Part shown: piece after piece, positions 1 through 8,681 of the stretch
Position numbering within the stretch: position 1 is the first letter of the stretch
Layout: the number at the start of each line of letters is the position of its first letter
Source: Albibeggiatoa sp964388965
GTDB taxonomy: Bacteria; Pseudomonadota; Gammaproteobacteria; Beggiatoales; Beggiatoaceae
NCBI GenBank assembly: GCA_964388965.1
Contig: CAYMCP010000039.1
Coordinates: 1 to 33,899, forward strand
Direction of reading: 5' to 3'
Length of the DNA: 33,899 bases
Program-made: the position numbers and the translations under genes
The notes under the pieces: generated by a model
What the model was told of the DNA's origin: nothing
Database searches by the model: none
What the model saw: only the letters and a program-made list of their open reading frames with translations

Positions 1-187
1 AATTACTAAGTATAGACAAGTATAACTAAGTTTTCAATAGCTGCTATCTAACCCTTTCGCATAAGTTTTGGTTCTAGTCGTTTTTATTCAAAATATACAC
101 CAAAATATAATGGGGATAAGTTTGAATATATAAAAGTCTGCAACACGTAATAAAAAAATTTGGGTGCTAAATTGTACTTTTGGGCAT

Positions 188-205
188 CCCACCTTTTAAG
201 GCGGG
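188..205 (-). terminator. possible hairpin terminator after the OmpA-like gene
   Basis: A short inverted repeat (CCCACCTT / AAGGCGGG, one G-T wobble) lies just after the stop codon of the minus-strand OmpA-like gene. The loop is only about 2 nt and no clear U-tract follows on the minus strand, so it is a weak candidate. The rest of 1-211 shows no gene. Confidence 0.3.
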
Positions 206-211
206 AGGGTG

Positions 212-1057
212 TTAATCCGTCATTTTAATGTTGATTTCTACTCGCCGATTTTGTGCCCGTCCCTGTTTGGTATCATTCGAGCTAATGGGCTGACTTTCCC
301 CATAACCAACTGATTGAATTTTACTATCAGGAATACCTTGCTTAATCAAGAAATTAGTTACTGCTTTTGCGCGTCGCTCCGATAAGGTTTTATTATAAGT
401 TGCAGAACCAATACTATCGGTATGACCAGTAATAATAATATTTTTCACATGAGATAATTCACTTTTAATATCTTTTGCAATATGGATTAACACAATTTTA
501 CCCGCTTCAATTAAATCATATTTATCAAATCCGAATAATACATCTGTTCCCAAAATTTGTTTAATTTCGCGTTTTACTTCTTGGCAACCGTGCATATCTA
601 CTTTTGCCCCAAGCGGCGTACCTAAGCAGCGATCACGAAAATCGGGAATACCATCTTGATCATTATCCTTAGGACAACCAAAACGATTTACTCCGCGACT
701 GATTTCTAGTGGCGTATTCATAGGACAACGGTCACGATAATCTGCGATACCATCTTTATCGCTGTCCTTTGGACAACCATTTGCGTCAACGCCATGTGTC
801 AACTCTTGTTCTGTGTTTTCAGGGCAATCATCTTCGTCGTCGAATATGCCATCATTATCGCTATCAATAATATCTCCACATTGTTTAAAACGACGAGTCG
901 GATTATTAATTGTCTTGGGTGTATCAACGCATACATCGGGCAAGCTAGAAAAAATGGGTTGACCTTTTGAATCTAGTAGGTGATAAGTTTGATCATCAGC
1001 CAATACCGATATAGCATATAATGATAGTAAAATCAGTAAGATAAACCTTAACATCAT
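212..1057 (-). CDS. OmpA-family outer membrane protein with thrombospondin type-3 repeats
   Basis: Predicted envelope protein of 281 residues that tethers the outer membrane to peptidoglycan. Residues 1-20 form a signal peptide (hydrophobic core ending in SVLA). Residues about 65-160 hold three Asp-rich type-3 repeats of the form DxDxDGIxDxxDxCP, a calcium-binding motif common in OmpA-like proteins. The C-terminal part (about 168-281) is an OmpA/MotB peptidoglycan-binding domain, with FGFDKYDL, TGHTDSIGSATYN, LSERRAKAV and NRRVEI. There is no large beta-barrel, so it is a short OmpA type like those with an N-terminal Ca-binding linker. Two ATG codons occur in tandem at the start after GAGAG; either could be used. 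It is transcribed alone towards the window edge. The family assignment is firm; the exact partner is unknown. Confidence 0.9.
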   Translation of the reverse strand: MMLRFILLILLSLYAISVLADDQTYHLLDSKGQPIFSSLPDVCVDTPKTINNPTRRFKQCGDIIDSDNDGIFDDEDDCPENTEQELTHGVDANGCPKDSDKDGIADYRDRCPMNTPLEISRGVNRFGCPKDNDQDGIPDFRDRCLGTPLGAKVDMHGCQEVKREIKQILGTDVLFGFDKYDLIEAGKIVLIHIAKDIKSELSHVKNIIITGHTDSIGSATYNKTLSERRAKAVTNFLIKQGIPDSKIQSVGYGESQPISSNDTKQGRAQNRRVEINIKMTD

Positions 1058-1148
1058 ATATTCTCTCTATTGTAGAAAAACCTATGAGAACATACCTAAG
1101 TTATTGTGTTGTCGCAAGCAAAATCAACTAGGGCGGAGACAGAACTCT

Positions 1149-1191
1149 CCCGATACGAGCAGGGTCGTGGAGTGCGTTCCCAAATATCGGG
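1149..1191. repeat. imperfect palindrome with CCCGATA / TATCGGG arms
   Basis: A GC-richer stretch between two minus-strand genes begins CCCGATA and ends TATCGGG. It contrasts with the AT-rich surroundings and looks like a REP-type intergenic palindrome. No second copy was seen in this window. Confidence 0.4.
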
Positions 1192-1216
1192 ATAAGAAAA
1201 TGCTGTTGTTTTACAC

Positions 1217-1332
1217 CAATACTTCGGACAGTTTTTGTGAATTATTAAATATTTCAATAAGTTACAAATATAAGCGTTCTTTCGTAAGTTATTGATTTTA
1301 TTATATGCTTTAAAAAAGTGTCCGAACCATTG
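1217..1332 (+). mobile_element. MITE-like element, copy 1, 116 bp
   Basis: Non-coding element with terminal inverted repeats: left CAATACTTCGGACAGTTTTT; right end, read in reverse complement, CAATGGTTCGGACACTTTTT (17 of 20 positions agree). By eye it is base-for-base identical to the reverse complement of 11255-11370. The 8-mer TTACACCA occurs at 1211-1218 and again at 1333-1340, as expected for a target duplication, so the mobile unit may be counted as 1219-1332. The right end directly meets the stop codon of the downstream minus-strand gene at 1333. The short reading frame crossing this region is not a gene. Confidence 0.85.
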
Positions 1333-3156
1333 TTACACCATATTCAATTTAAAATGATAGGTAATAAACTTCTTGAATTCATTGACAATTTTAAACGAAT
1401 CTTTTAATAAATCTCGTTCTAACTTATTTAACTTATTTGGCGCGATATAATTATCTAATTCTTCACCATGTTCTAACTTATTCAAGCCCTCTTGTAAACG
1501 TAAAGTGGATAAAAATGCTAATGCTTCAATCAATTCAACAGAAAAATGTTTTTCAAATACATCAAGTTGCTGTAAAGTTTTAATTCGCTCGATGGTATTA
1601 GTCATTGTTAAGTGGTGCTCTAATGACAGACTGCGCACACCCTGCACAATAGCAAAAATTCCCCCTTTTTTCACATCGAGTTGATTTTTATGATGTGATT
1701 TCTCCACGATGAAATTAGTAAAAAAACCTAATGGCGTTTCAAACGATAATGTTGGTTTAGCGAAGTGCGTGAAAAAAGCCTTATTATTTTGTAATTTTTC
1801 AAATAAATAGCCTTTTGCTTCACGTAGTAAATCCGCATCACCCGCCACAGAGCACGCATCATAGAAGATAGCTAAATTCATCATATACTGCTCATTTGGT
1901 TCTGTAATCCATTTATAAATCTCTTGTTTAAATTCGCTTGAAGATTTACACCAGTAGGGATTAGTTACCATAATGTTACCCGGACAAGATGGATAGCCAA
2001 AACTGATTAAAGTTTCAATAAATTTTTTCGTTACTTCCGCTAAACCATCAAATTCAAACCCATCGCGTAAAATAATAGCATTGTCTTGATCAGTTTTTAA
2101 AACCTGTTCGCCACGCCCTTCGCTCCCCATAACGAGTAAACAAGAATTTTCAATCAATTCAGGTGGTGCTATCAATGTGTACAATTTTTCAAATATACTT
2201 GTATTCAGTTCATTGATTAACTGACTGATATAACGTACTTTTACGCCTTTAGCCTGCATACTTTGAATCATGTGTACTAAGCTTTCACTGGCTTTTTGTA
2301 ATTGCTCGGTCGTATTGGCGCGTTCAATTTGTACCGACACTAAATGCGAATGGTTGGAAAAGAAACTAAGTAATTCCATTTGATCCAATACACCAATAAC
2401 CTCATGATTTTCATAAATCACTAAACGTTTAATTCTGTGCCGCGTCATTGTCAATAAGGCATTGAATAAAAAATCATCAGAAGTCATGCCGATTAAATTA
2501 TAGGTTGCAATATCACCAACAGGGCTATCTACTGATTTACGTTGCAATACAACCTGTTCACGAATATCGGTATCACTAACAATACCAATTTCATCATTAC
2601 GTTTCACTAAAACTGAGGTAATTTTATGCTGTTTCATCTTTTCAACAGCATTATAAATTGAATCTTCCGCATTAACCATGATAGGTGGACGGATGTAAGT
2701 ATCTTTGACTTTCGCCACCATAAAAGATGACAATTCTTTGCTATAACGTTGCTCTATGAGTGCATCTAAACGTTCGGAAATGTTTTGATAATAAAATTTC
2801 TGAAATGCTTTGTTATTTTCTAATAATGTAGTAAACAGGTCTTTTGGTAATAAATAACAGATCAATTCTTCTTCAACAACGAATTCTCTTTGACTCTTCC
2901 CCTCGATTAATGCTACCGCGTCGAATATATCTTGCGAAACGTGCACCGAAACAACTCCATCATCATCAATTTCTTGTACAACCCCTTTGATAATAATGTA
3001 TAAATAATCTGCTGGGACATGTCGCTTGATTAATACGTCACCTTGTTTGTAATAAGCAATATCCATTGCTTCTGCAACCGCTTCAAGTTCGGTTGGGTGT
3101 AGTCTATCAAATGGAGAAATTGCACCTATAAAAGCTTTTTGTTCTAAAACGCTCAA
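1333..3156 (-). CDS. cNMP-binding / CBS / DUF294 nucleotidyltransferase-like signalling protein
   Basis: Cytoplasmic regulatory protein of 607 residues. Order of domains: cyclic-nucleotide-binding fold (about 15-125), two CBS domains (about 155-203 and 212-265), a DUF294 putative nucleotidyltransferase domain (about 290-430) with GSEGRGEQ at 344-351 and DQDNA at 356-360, and a DUF294 C-terminal helical domain. The GSxGR...DxD pattern is that of GlnD-type nucleotidyltransferases, so nucleotide transfer to a partner protein is plausible but unproven. In many proteobacteria the gene sits beside an exonuclease or a solute symporter; neither is seen here. Start is TTG at 3156, chosen because AAGGGA lies 6 nt upstream. 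Its stop codon lies inside the target duplication of the adjacent MITE, so the insertion left the protein intact. Confidence 0.88.
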   Translation of the reverse strand: MSVLEQKAFIGAISPFDRLHPTELEAVAEAMDIAYYKQGDVLIKRHVPADYLYIIIKGVVQEIDDDGVVSVHVSQDIFDAVALIEGKSQREFVVEEELICYLLPKDLFTTLLENNKAFQKFYYQNISERLDALIEQRYSKELSSFMVAKVKDTYIRPPIMVNAEDSIYNAVEKMKQHKITSVLVKRNDEIGIVSDTDIREQVVLQRKSVDSPVGDIATYNLIGMTSDDFLFNALLTMTRHRIKRLVIYENHEVIGVLDQMELLSFFSNHSHLVSVQIERANTTEQLQKASESLVHMIQSMQAKGVKVRYISQLINELNTSIFEKLYTLIAPPELIENSCLLVMGSEGRGEQVLKTDQDNAIILRDGFEFDGLAEVTKKFIETLISFGYPSCPGNIMVTNPYWCKSSSEFKQEIYKWITEPNEQYMMNLAIFYDACSVAGDADLLREAKGYLFEKLQNNKAFFTHFAKPTLSFETPLGFFTNFIVEKSHHKNQLDVKKGGIFAIVQGVRSLSLEHHLTMTNTIERIKTLQQLDVFEKHFSVELIEALAFLSTLRLQEGLNKLEHGEELDNYIAPNKLNKLERDLLKDSFKIVNEFKKFITYHFKLNMV

Positions 3157-3299
3157 TGTTAATCCCTTTGCAGTGTAAAATTAATTACACCATTGTAGCA
3201 AGATTTGCTGCATGACAGCATAAAAAAATGTTGCACTGCAAAAATAAATTCAATTGGCTTTTTGACATAAATTACATAAAAAGGTGCGGTATGTTGGAT

Positions 3300-4667
3300 T
3301 TAAAAAGGTAATTGTAAATTTGGATCAATCTGCAAAAATTGCTGGCGAAAATCTTGTTGAATACGCGCTAATGCTGTTTTTGTTTCCGCTTCAAATCGAA
3401 TGACTAAGCAAGGAGTGGTATTTGAAGGGCGTACCAAGCCCCAGCCATCAACGAAATCTGCGCGTAAACCATCAATCGTTATTATATTTGCTTCTGTAAA
3501 TTTGAAATTGTCCAATATTTTTTGCATTAATACAAAATGTTCACCATCTTGATCAACTTCTAATTTCAATTCAGGCGTACTGACCGCGTTGGGTAAAGCG
3601 GCTAGTACCGCGCTTGGTGTACGGCTATCTTTTGCTAGAATTTCTAATAATCGTGCGGCGGTATACAAAGCATCATCAAATCCATACCAACGCTCTTTAA
3701 AAAAAATATGTCCGCTCATTTCGCCGCCGAGTAATGCTTGTTCTTGTTTGATTTTTGCCTTGATGAGAGAATGTCCCGTGCGCCACATGATAGGTCTACC
3801 ACCTTGTTGCGCAATCGTTTCTCCGAGATGTCTACTACATTTTACATCGTATACGATTGTTGCATTGGGATGACGGCTCAAAATATCTGTTGCGTATAAA
3901 ATCATCTGTCGGTCTGGCCACACGACTTCACCTTGCGCGTCCACAACGCCTAAACGATCACCATCACCGTCAAATCCAAGTCCTAAATCTGCTTTTTCAT
4001 TTTTTACAGTTTGAATTAAATCTTGTAAATTTTTTAATACAGTTGGGTCTGGATGATGATTAGGAAAATGTCCATCTATTTCGCAAAATAATTCAACCAC
4101 TTCGCAGCCAAGTGCTTTGAATAATGCTGGTGCTAAATTCCCAGCTACGCCATTACCACAGTCCAGTACAATTTTAAATGGACGTCGGAGTTGAATATCT
4201 TGCACAATACGTTGAATATAGTCTTGTTGAACATCTAAACTCTGTAATTGTCCGTCGCTAGAAACAACAAAATCTTGTTGCTCAACACGACGTTTTAAAA
4301 TTTGAATTGCGTCACCTGATAGCGTTTCCCCATCAAGCATAATTTTCATTCCGTTGTAATCAGAAGGATTATGACTACCTGTCAGCATCACACCACTACC
4401 TGTTTTTAAGTGATAAGTGGCGAAATACAGCACAGGCGTAGGGATCATGCCTATATCAATCACATCACGTCCGGTCATGCGTAGCCCTTGAATAAGTGCT
4501 TGCACTAACACCGTACCAGACAAGCGACCATCACGTCCAACTAAGATTGTTTGTTGATTTCGCAACGCAGCCTCGCTGCCAATCGCTTGCCCAATTTGGG
4601 TGACAATTTCTGTTGTTAAATTTTTACCGACAATACCACGAATATCATACGCACGGAAAATAGACAC
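3300..4667 (-). CDS. algC: phosphomannomutase / phosphoglucomutase
   Basis: Interconverts hexose 6-phosphates and 1-phosphates (mannose and glucose), feeding GDP-mannose, LPS and exopolysaccharide synthesis in the cytosol. Length 455 residues, normal for the AlgC/ManB type. Visible landmarks: N-terminal FRAYDIRG; phosphoserine loop TGSHNPSDYNG with the catalytic Ser at 98; metal-binding DGDGDR at 233-238; sugar-binding GEMSGH at 315-320; C-terminal phosphate loop near GLVRPSNTTP. The start is GTG at 4667 with AAGGA upstream. It follows purA by 77 bp on the same strand, so co-transcription is possible but not shown. Confidence 0.95.
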   Translation of the reverse strand: MSIFRAYDIRGIVGKNLTTEIVTQIGQAIGSEAALRNQQTILVGRDGRLSGTVLVQALIQGLRMTGRDVIDIGMIPTPVLYFATYHLKTGSGVMLTGSHNPSDYNGMKIMLDGETLSGDAIQILKRRVEQQDFVVSSDGQLQSLDVQQDYIQRIVQDIQLRRPFKIVLDCGNGVAGNLAPALFKALGCEVVELFCEIDGHFPNHHPDPTVLKNLQDLIQTVKNEKADLGLGFDGDGDRLGVVDAQGEVVWPDRQMILYATDILSRHPNATIVYDVKCSRHLGETIAQQGGRPIMWRTGHSLIKAKIKQEQALLGGEMSGHIFFKERWYGFDDALYTAARLLEILAKDSRTPSAVLAALPNAVSTPELKLEVDQDGEHFVLMQKILDNFKFTEANIITIDGLRADFVDGWGLVRPSNTTPCLVIRFEAETKTALARIQQDFRQQFLQIDPNLQLPF

Positions 4668-4744
4668 GAAATGAATCCTTTATTAGAAATTTATCTGCTA
4701 ATGTTAAATTTTAGCAGCTAAATTCAGCATTTAGATTAAAAATA

Positions 4745-6034
4745 TTAAAAAATTTCTTGGCGCATAATCGTTTCATTTCGCTCTGGACCGGTTGAAATGA
4801 TTGCAATGGGTGTTTCGATTAGCTGCTCTAATTTTGCCAAGTAGTTTTGGGCGTTGATTGGTAAATCTTCGTAACTTTTTACGCCAAACGTAGATTCTGA
4901 CCAACCGGGCATTTCAATATAAATCGGCTTGCAACTTTGCAGCGCGTCAGCACCTGACGGCGGCGAATGTAATTCTTGCCCTTCATAATTATAACCAACG
5001 CAGATTTTTAGCGTATCCAAACCATCTAATACATCCAATTTAGTAATACACACTCCAGATAAACTATTAATGATTTTCGCACGACGTAAACCAACCGCAT
5101 CAAACCAACCACAACGGCGTGGACGACCTGTTGTTGCACCAAATTCATTGCCTTTTTTCGCTAGGTGTTTGCCCGCATCATCAAATAATTCTGTGGGAAA
5201 CGGACCAGAGCCAACACGAGTTGTATAAGCTTTGGTAATACCTAACACATAATCTACATTGCATGGTCCAATACCACTGCCTGTTGCGCAACCACCAGAT
5301 ACAGTATTAGAAGAAGTAACAAATGGATAGGTACCTTGATCAATATCTAGCATGGTGCCTTGCGCGCCTTCAAATAATACATTTTGCTGATTTTGATTTA
5401 ATTGATATAAATATTCAGGTACATCAATAATTAATGGTTTAATCGTTTCAGCTAAAAACAGTGTTTCATCAAGCGTTTGCTGTACATCGACCGCATCGGT
5501 TTTAAAATAATTTTGTAGCACAAAGTTGTGATAATCTAGCACTTCGATTAATTTTTGCTCTAAATGGGCTGGATGAAATAAATCAATCGTGCGTAGGGCG
5601 CGGCGTGCGACTTTATCCTCATACGCAGGACCAATACCTCTACCTGTGGTACCAATTTTACTACTGCCTTTTGCTAATTCACGCGCTTTGTCCAATGCGA
5701 CATGGTAAGGCATTAATAATGGACAAGCATCGCTAATTTTTAAGCGTTCGGCGACTGGAATGCCCTTGTTTTGTAACATTTGCATTTCTTCTTTCAACGC
5801 TTGTAATGACAACACCACACCGTTACCAATCAAACATTGCACATTGTCACGCAAAATACCTGATGGAATTAAATGTAAAACTGTTTTTTCATCACCAATA
5901 ACTAATGTGTGTCCTGCATTATGTCCACCTTGAAATCGAGTCACGGCGGCAACACGGTCTGTTAGCAAATCAACTAATTTACCTTTACCTTCGTCACCCC
6001 ATTGTGTACCGATGACTACAACATTTTTTCCCAT
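4745..6034 (-). CDS. purA: adenylosuccinate synthetase
   Basis: Joins IMP and aspartate using GTP to make adenylosuccinate, the first committed step to AMP. The ATG at 6034 gives 429 residues, the usual bacterial length, and begins directly with the family's N-terminal strand; the open frame extends 39 codons further upstream, but that extension has no family resemblance. Motifs: GTQWGDEGKGKLVD (catalytic Asp14), GGHNAGHT (His42), GTTGRGIGPAYEDK, TRVGSGPFPTE, TTGRPRRCGW and the GTP-binding C-terminal STGPERNETI. AAGAGA precedes the chosen start. It is divergent from metF across about 210 bp. Confidence 0.97.
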   Translation of the reverse strand: MGKNVVVIGTQWGDEGKGKLVDLLTDRVAAVTRFQGGHNAGHTLVIGDEKTVLHLIPSGILRDNVQCLIGNGVVLSLQALKEEMQMLQNKGIPVAERLKISDACPLLMPYHVALDKARELAKGSSKIGTTGRGIGPAYEDKVARRALRTIDLFHPAHLEQKLIEVLDYHNFVLQNYFKTDAVDVQQTLDETLFLAETIKPLIIDVPEYLYQLNQNQQNVLFEGAQGTMLDIDQGTYPFVTSSNTVSGGCATGSGIGPCNVDYVLGITKAYTTRVGSGPFPTELFDDAGKHLAKKGNEFGATTGRPRRCGWFDAVGLRRAKIINSLSGVCITKLDVLDGLDTLKICVGYNYEGQELHSPPSGADALQSCKPIYIEMPGWSESTFGVKSYEDLPINAQNYLAKLEQLIETPIAIISTGPERNETIMRQEIF

Positions 6035-6161
6035 AATCTTAATCTCTTTTCGACTAACAACGATCAATGAATAATTATCAGGGAGGCGATAATCGGGTTT
6101 CATTGTAGCTGAATAGGGATATATTAGTAAGTTCAAATTTGAGGATGTCAATCAAACCGAG

Positions 6162-6190
6162 TTGACGTTTAAATTTATCAAAGTTATTAA
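6162..6190 (+). promoter_or_regulatory. candidate sigma-70 promoter for metF
   Basis: TTGACG (-35) and TATTAA (-10) are separated by 17 bp, about 55 bp before the metF start. Spacing is ideal and the -35 box is one base from consensus. No methionine-repressor boxes or riboswitch were recognised. Confidence 0.45.
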
Positions 6191-6243
6191 TCCTCATGTT
6201 ACAATATTTTTCAGGAAAATAAACAAGAAAAGATGGAGGTTTT

Positions 6244-7083
6244 ATGACAATTCCTGTTAGCTGTGAATTTTTTCCACCGCGTACTGACAAAGGGACGGAT
6301 AAACTTAAACAGGTGCATAGCGAACTCAATCAGGCTTTGAATCCAGAATATTTTTCGGTGACATTTGGCGCGGGCGGATCGACTCAAGAAAAAACTCTTG
6401 AAACGGTTATCAACATTCAACAAGCAGGTTCTCAAGCAGCACCACACCTATCTTGCGTTGCCAGCACAAAAGACAATATTCGTGGATTACTACAAAAATA
6501 TAAAAATAATGGCGTATCTCGAATTGTAGCATTACGTGGCGATAGACCGTCTGGTTGGTCTGGCAGTATTGGTGAATTTGCTTATGCTAACGAATTAGTC
6601 ACTTTTATCCGTGCAGAAACGGGCGATTATTTTCATATTGAAGTGGCGGCTTATCCCGAATTTCATCCACAATCCAAATCAGCAGAAACCGAATTGAAAT
6701 ATTTTCAACAAAAAGTTGAAGCAGGTGCCAATGCTGCGATTACGCAATATTTTTATAATCCAGATGCTTATTTTTACTTTATAGATGAATGTCAAAAACG
6801 TAGCATTGAAATCCCTATTGTTCCGGGTATTATGCCAATCAGTAATTTTGAGCAACTTGTGCGTTTTTCCGATGCCTGTGGTGCGGATATTCCGCGTTGG
6901 TTGCGTTGGAAACTAGACGCTTTTCAAGATGACAGTGACAGTTTAGAGCAATTTACCACTGATTTTATTAGCCAATTGTGCGAACGTTTGATACAAGGTG
7001 GTGCACCAAGTTTACACTTTTATACCTTAAATAAAGCCAACTTAACGCTGAATATTGCGCGAAATATTGGGTTAATTCAGTAA
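6244..7083 (+). CDS. metF: 5,10-methylenetetrahydrofolate reductase
   Basis: FAD-dependent TIM-barrel enzyme that reduces methylene-THF to methyl-THF for methionine synthesis. Length 279 residues, typical of bacterial MetF. The N-terminus SCEFFPPR carries the catalytic Glu; CVASTKDNIRGLL, VALRGDRP and ITQYFYNPDAYFYFID are conserved FAD/folate-site segments, followed by PIVPGIMPI. A strong GGAGG ribosome-binding site lies 5 nt before the ATG. It is divergent from purA and is followed after about 70 bp by a sigma-54 response regulator, which probably has its own promoter. Confidence 0.95.
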   Translation: MTIPVSCEFFPPRTDKGTDKLKQVHSELNQALNPEYFSVTFGAGGSTQEKTLETVINIQQAGSQAAPHLSCVASTKDNIRGLLQKYKNNGVSRIVALRGDRPSGWSGSIGEFAYANELVTFIRAETGDYFHIEVAAYPEFHPQSKSAETELKYFQQKVEAGANAAITQYFYNPDAYFYFIDECQKRSIEIPIVPGIMPISNFEQLVRFSDACGADIPRWLRWKLDAFQDDSDSLEQFTTDFISQLCERLIQGGAPSLHFYTLNKANLTLNIARNIGLIQ

Positions 7084-7094
7084 AATTATTAAAT

Positions 7095-7110
7095 TGGAAT
7101 ACTATTTGCG
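7095..7110 (+). promoter_or_regulatory. candidate sigma-54 (-24/-12) promoter
   Basis: The 16-mer TGGAATACTATTTGCG keeps the invariant GG (7096-7097) and GC (7108-7109) with exactly 10 bases between, plus the TTGC half. Several less conserved bases differ from the TGGCACG-N4-TTGCW consensus. It lies about 40 bp upstream of a gene for a sigma-54 activator, which suggests autoregulation. Confidence 0.38.
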
Positions 7111-7151
7111 CTATGAGACTCAACCATGCTTTTGCTTAGAAGGGATTGCTT

Positions 7152-8558
7152 ATGACCGAGGAATTACCAAGCTTACTACTAGTAGACGACGACCCTATTA
7201 TCACTGAATCATTTGCATTTGTATTGCGGGATAGATTTAGAGTTCATACGGTCTCCACTCGAGAAGAAGCAAAGCATTTACTTTATTCGATGCCTGTATT
7301 GCCTAATATAGCGTTAGTGGATTTAGGATTACCGCCAACACCGCATACGCCAGATGAAGGATTTGCTTTAGTTTCTGAATTGTTGACGTTTAATCCAATC
7401 ATGAAAATTCTGATGTTATCGGGGCAAGACAGTGAAGACAATGTTCGTCACGCACTAACATTAGGTGCAGTTGACTTTATTCCGAAGCCTTGTGATATGG
7501 AATTGCTAAAAGCACGTTTGAGTCACCAATTAATGATCCACGAAGCCGAGCGACATAAACAGCCTCAAGCTAAACAGAAAGAATGCGGTTTAGTGGGCAA
7601 AAGTGCTGCAATGGATACCTTGCGAGCACAAATTAAACAATTTGCCGATTCACCTTTTTCAGTCTTGATTGAAGGCGAATCCGGGACGGGTAAAGAATTG
7701 GTAGCCCAATGTTTACACATTCAAAGTAAGCGTTTAGACGAACCCTGTTTGACGCTCAACTGTGCGGCGTTTACAACAGAATTACTCGAAGCACAACTAT
7801 TTGGTCACGCCAAAGGTGCGTTTACTGGTGCGGGTACGGCAAGAGCCGGTTTTTTTGAAGAGGCATCACAGGGTAGCTTAATTTTAGATGAAATTGGTGA
7901 AATGCCTTTGCCATTGCAATCTAAATTATTACGTGTATTAGAAAATGGTGAATATTACCGTTTAGGCGAAACCCGTGTACGTCAATCATCAGCACGCATT
8001 GTTGCTTCGACTAATCGTGATCTGCGCGAGGAAGTACGAAAAGGTAGTTTTCGTGCGGATTTATATCATCGTTTGAGTGTTTTGACGATTAAAGTGCCTT
8101 CTGTTTGTGATAGAGATGGTGATAAATTTTTATTACTTGAGTATTTCCAAAAATTTTACGGTGAAATGGGAACTTTATTTCAACTAGACGAGACAGCACA
8201 GAAAATATGGGGGGCTTACTCTTTTCCCGGTAATGTGCGCGAGTTGCGCAATGTTGTAATTAGACTAGGTGCAAAGTATCCAAATCAGCAAATTACGCAT
8301 TTACAGCTAGAACCAGAGCTTGAAAATGAGTACATGAATAAACAGGAATTGGACATAGATACGGATGAAGCAATTAGTAAGAGATTAAGTAAGGGTAATT
8401 TTTCATTAGATGATGTTTTATTACAATGGGAACGACGCTACATTGATGCCGCATTGAGTCGAAGTCAAGGTAATTTAAGTCAAGCTGCACGGATTTTAGG
8501 TATTAATCGCACCACCTTATACAGCAAAATGCAGCGGTTGAATAAGAATAATATGTAA
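7152..8558 (+). CDS. sigma-54-dependent response regulator (NtrC family)
   Basis: Transcription activator of 468 residues. The receiver domain (about 1-125) has the acidic cluster VDDDP, the phospho-acceptor Asp57 in VDLGLPP and the conserved Lys112 in FIPKP. The central AAA+ domain (about 145-375) has Walker A GESGTGKE at 175-182, the sigma-54-contacting GAFTGA at 222-227, ILDEIGEMPL and an R-finger region with FRADLYHRL. The C-terminus is a Fis-type helix-turn-helix (NLSQAARILGINRTTLYSKM). All catalytic signatures are present. The ATG at 7152 is preferred over an in-frame TTG at 7146 because AAGGGA lies 6 nt upstream. No cognate kinase is adjacent; the nearest kinase in the window is at 31636. 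Targets are unknown. Confidence 0.92.
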   Translation: MTEELPSLLLVDDDPIITESFAFVLRDRFRVHTVSTREEAKHLLYSMPVLPNIALVDLGLPPTPHTPDEGFALVSELLTFNPIMKILMLSGQDSEDNVRHALTLGAVDFIPKPCDMELLKARLSHQLMIHEAERHKQPQAKQKECGLVGKSAAMDTLRAQIKQFADSPFSVLIEGESGTGKELVAQCLHIQSKRLDEPCLTLNCAAFTTELLEAQLFGHAKGAFTGAGTARAGFFEEASQGSLILDEIGEMPLPLQSKLLRVLENGEYYRLGETRVRQSSARIVASTNRDLREEVRKGSFRADLYHRLSVLTIKVPSVCDRDGDKFLLLEYFQKFYGEMGTLFQLDETAQKIWGAYSFPGNVRELRNVVIRLGAKYPNQQITHLQLEPELENEYMNKQELDIDTDEAISKRLSKGNFSLDDVLLQWERRYIDAALSRSQGNLSQAARILGINRTTLYSKMQRLNKNNM

Positions 8559-8607
8559 CGTTTTCTTGCTGCCTGTGTAGCGATAGATTAAAAAATTAAA
8601 ATTTTCT

Positions 8608-8632
8608 TACTCCTAAATTCCATTTGGGAGTA
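8608..8632. terminator. bidirectional hairpin between convergent genes
   Basis: An 11-bp stem (TACTCCTAAAT / ATTTGGGAGTA, one G-T pair) with a 3-nt loop sits between the convergent response regulator and coiled-coil genes. On the minus strand it is followed within 6 nt by a T-rich run (TTTTAATTTTTT), and on the plus strand a T-run comes about 15 nt later. Confidence 0.55.
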
Positions 8633-8681
8633 TTACCACACGCACTATTTTTTCAAATTTCAGATAAATTTTACCTAAAAA

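Noticed and set aside
1104..1295. Open frame of 63 codons on the plus strand
   Set aside because: It runs through a palindrome and into the MITE; there is no ribosome-binding site and no protein-like composition.
6035..6151. N-terminal extension of purA by 39 codons
   Set aside because: The extension has no PurA similarity, and the ATG at 6034 has a proper ribosome-binding site and the conserved N-terminus.
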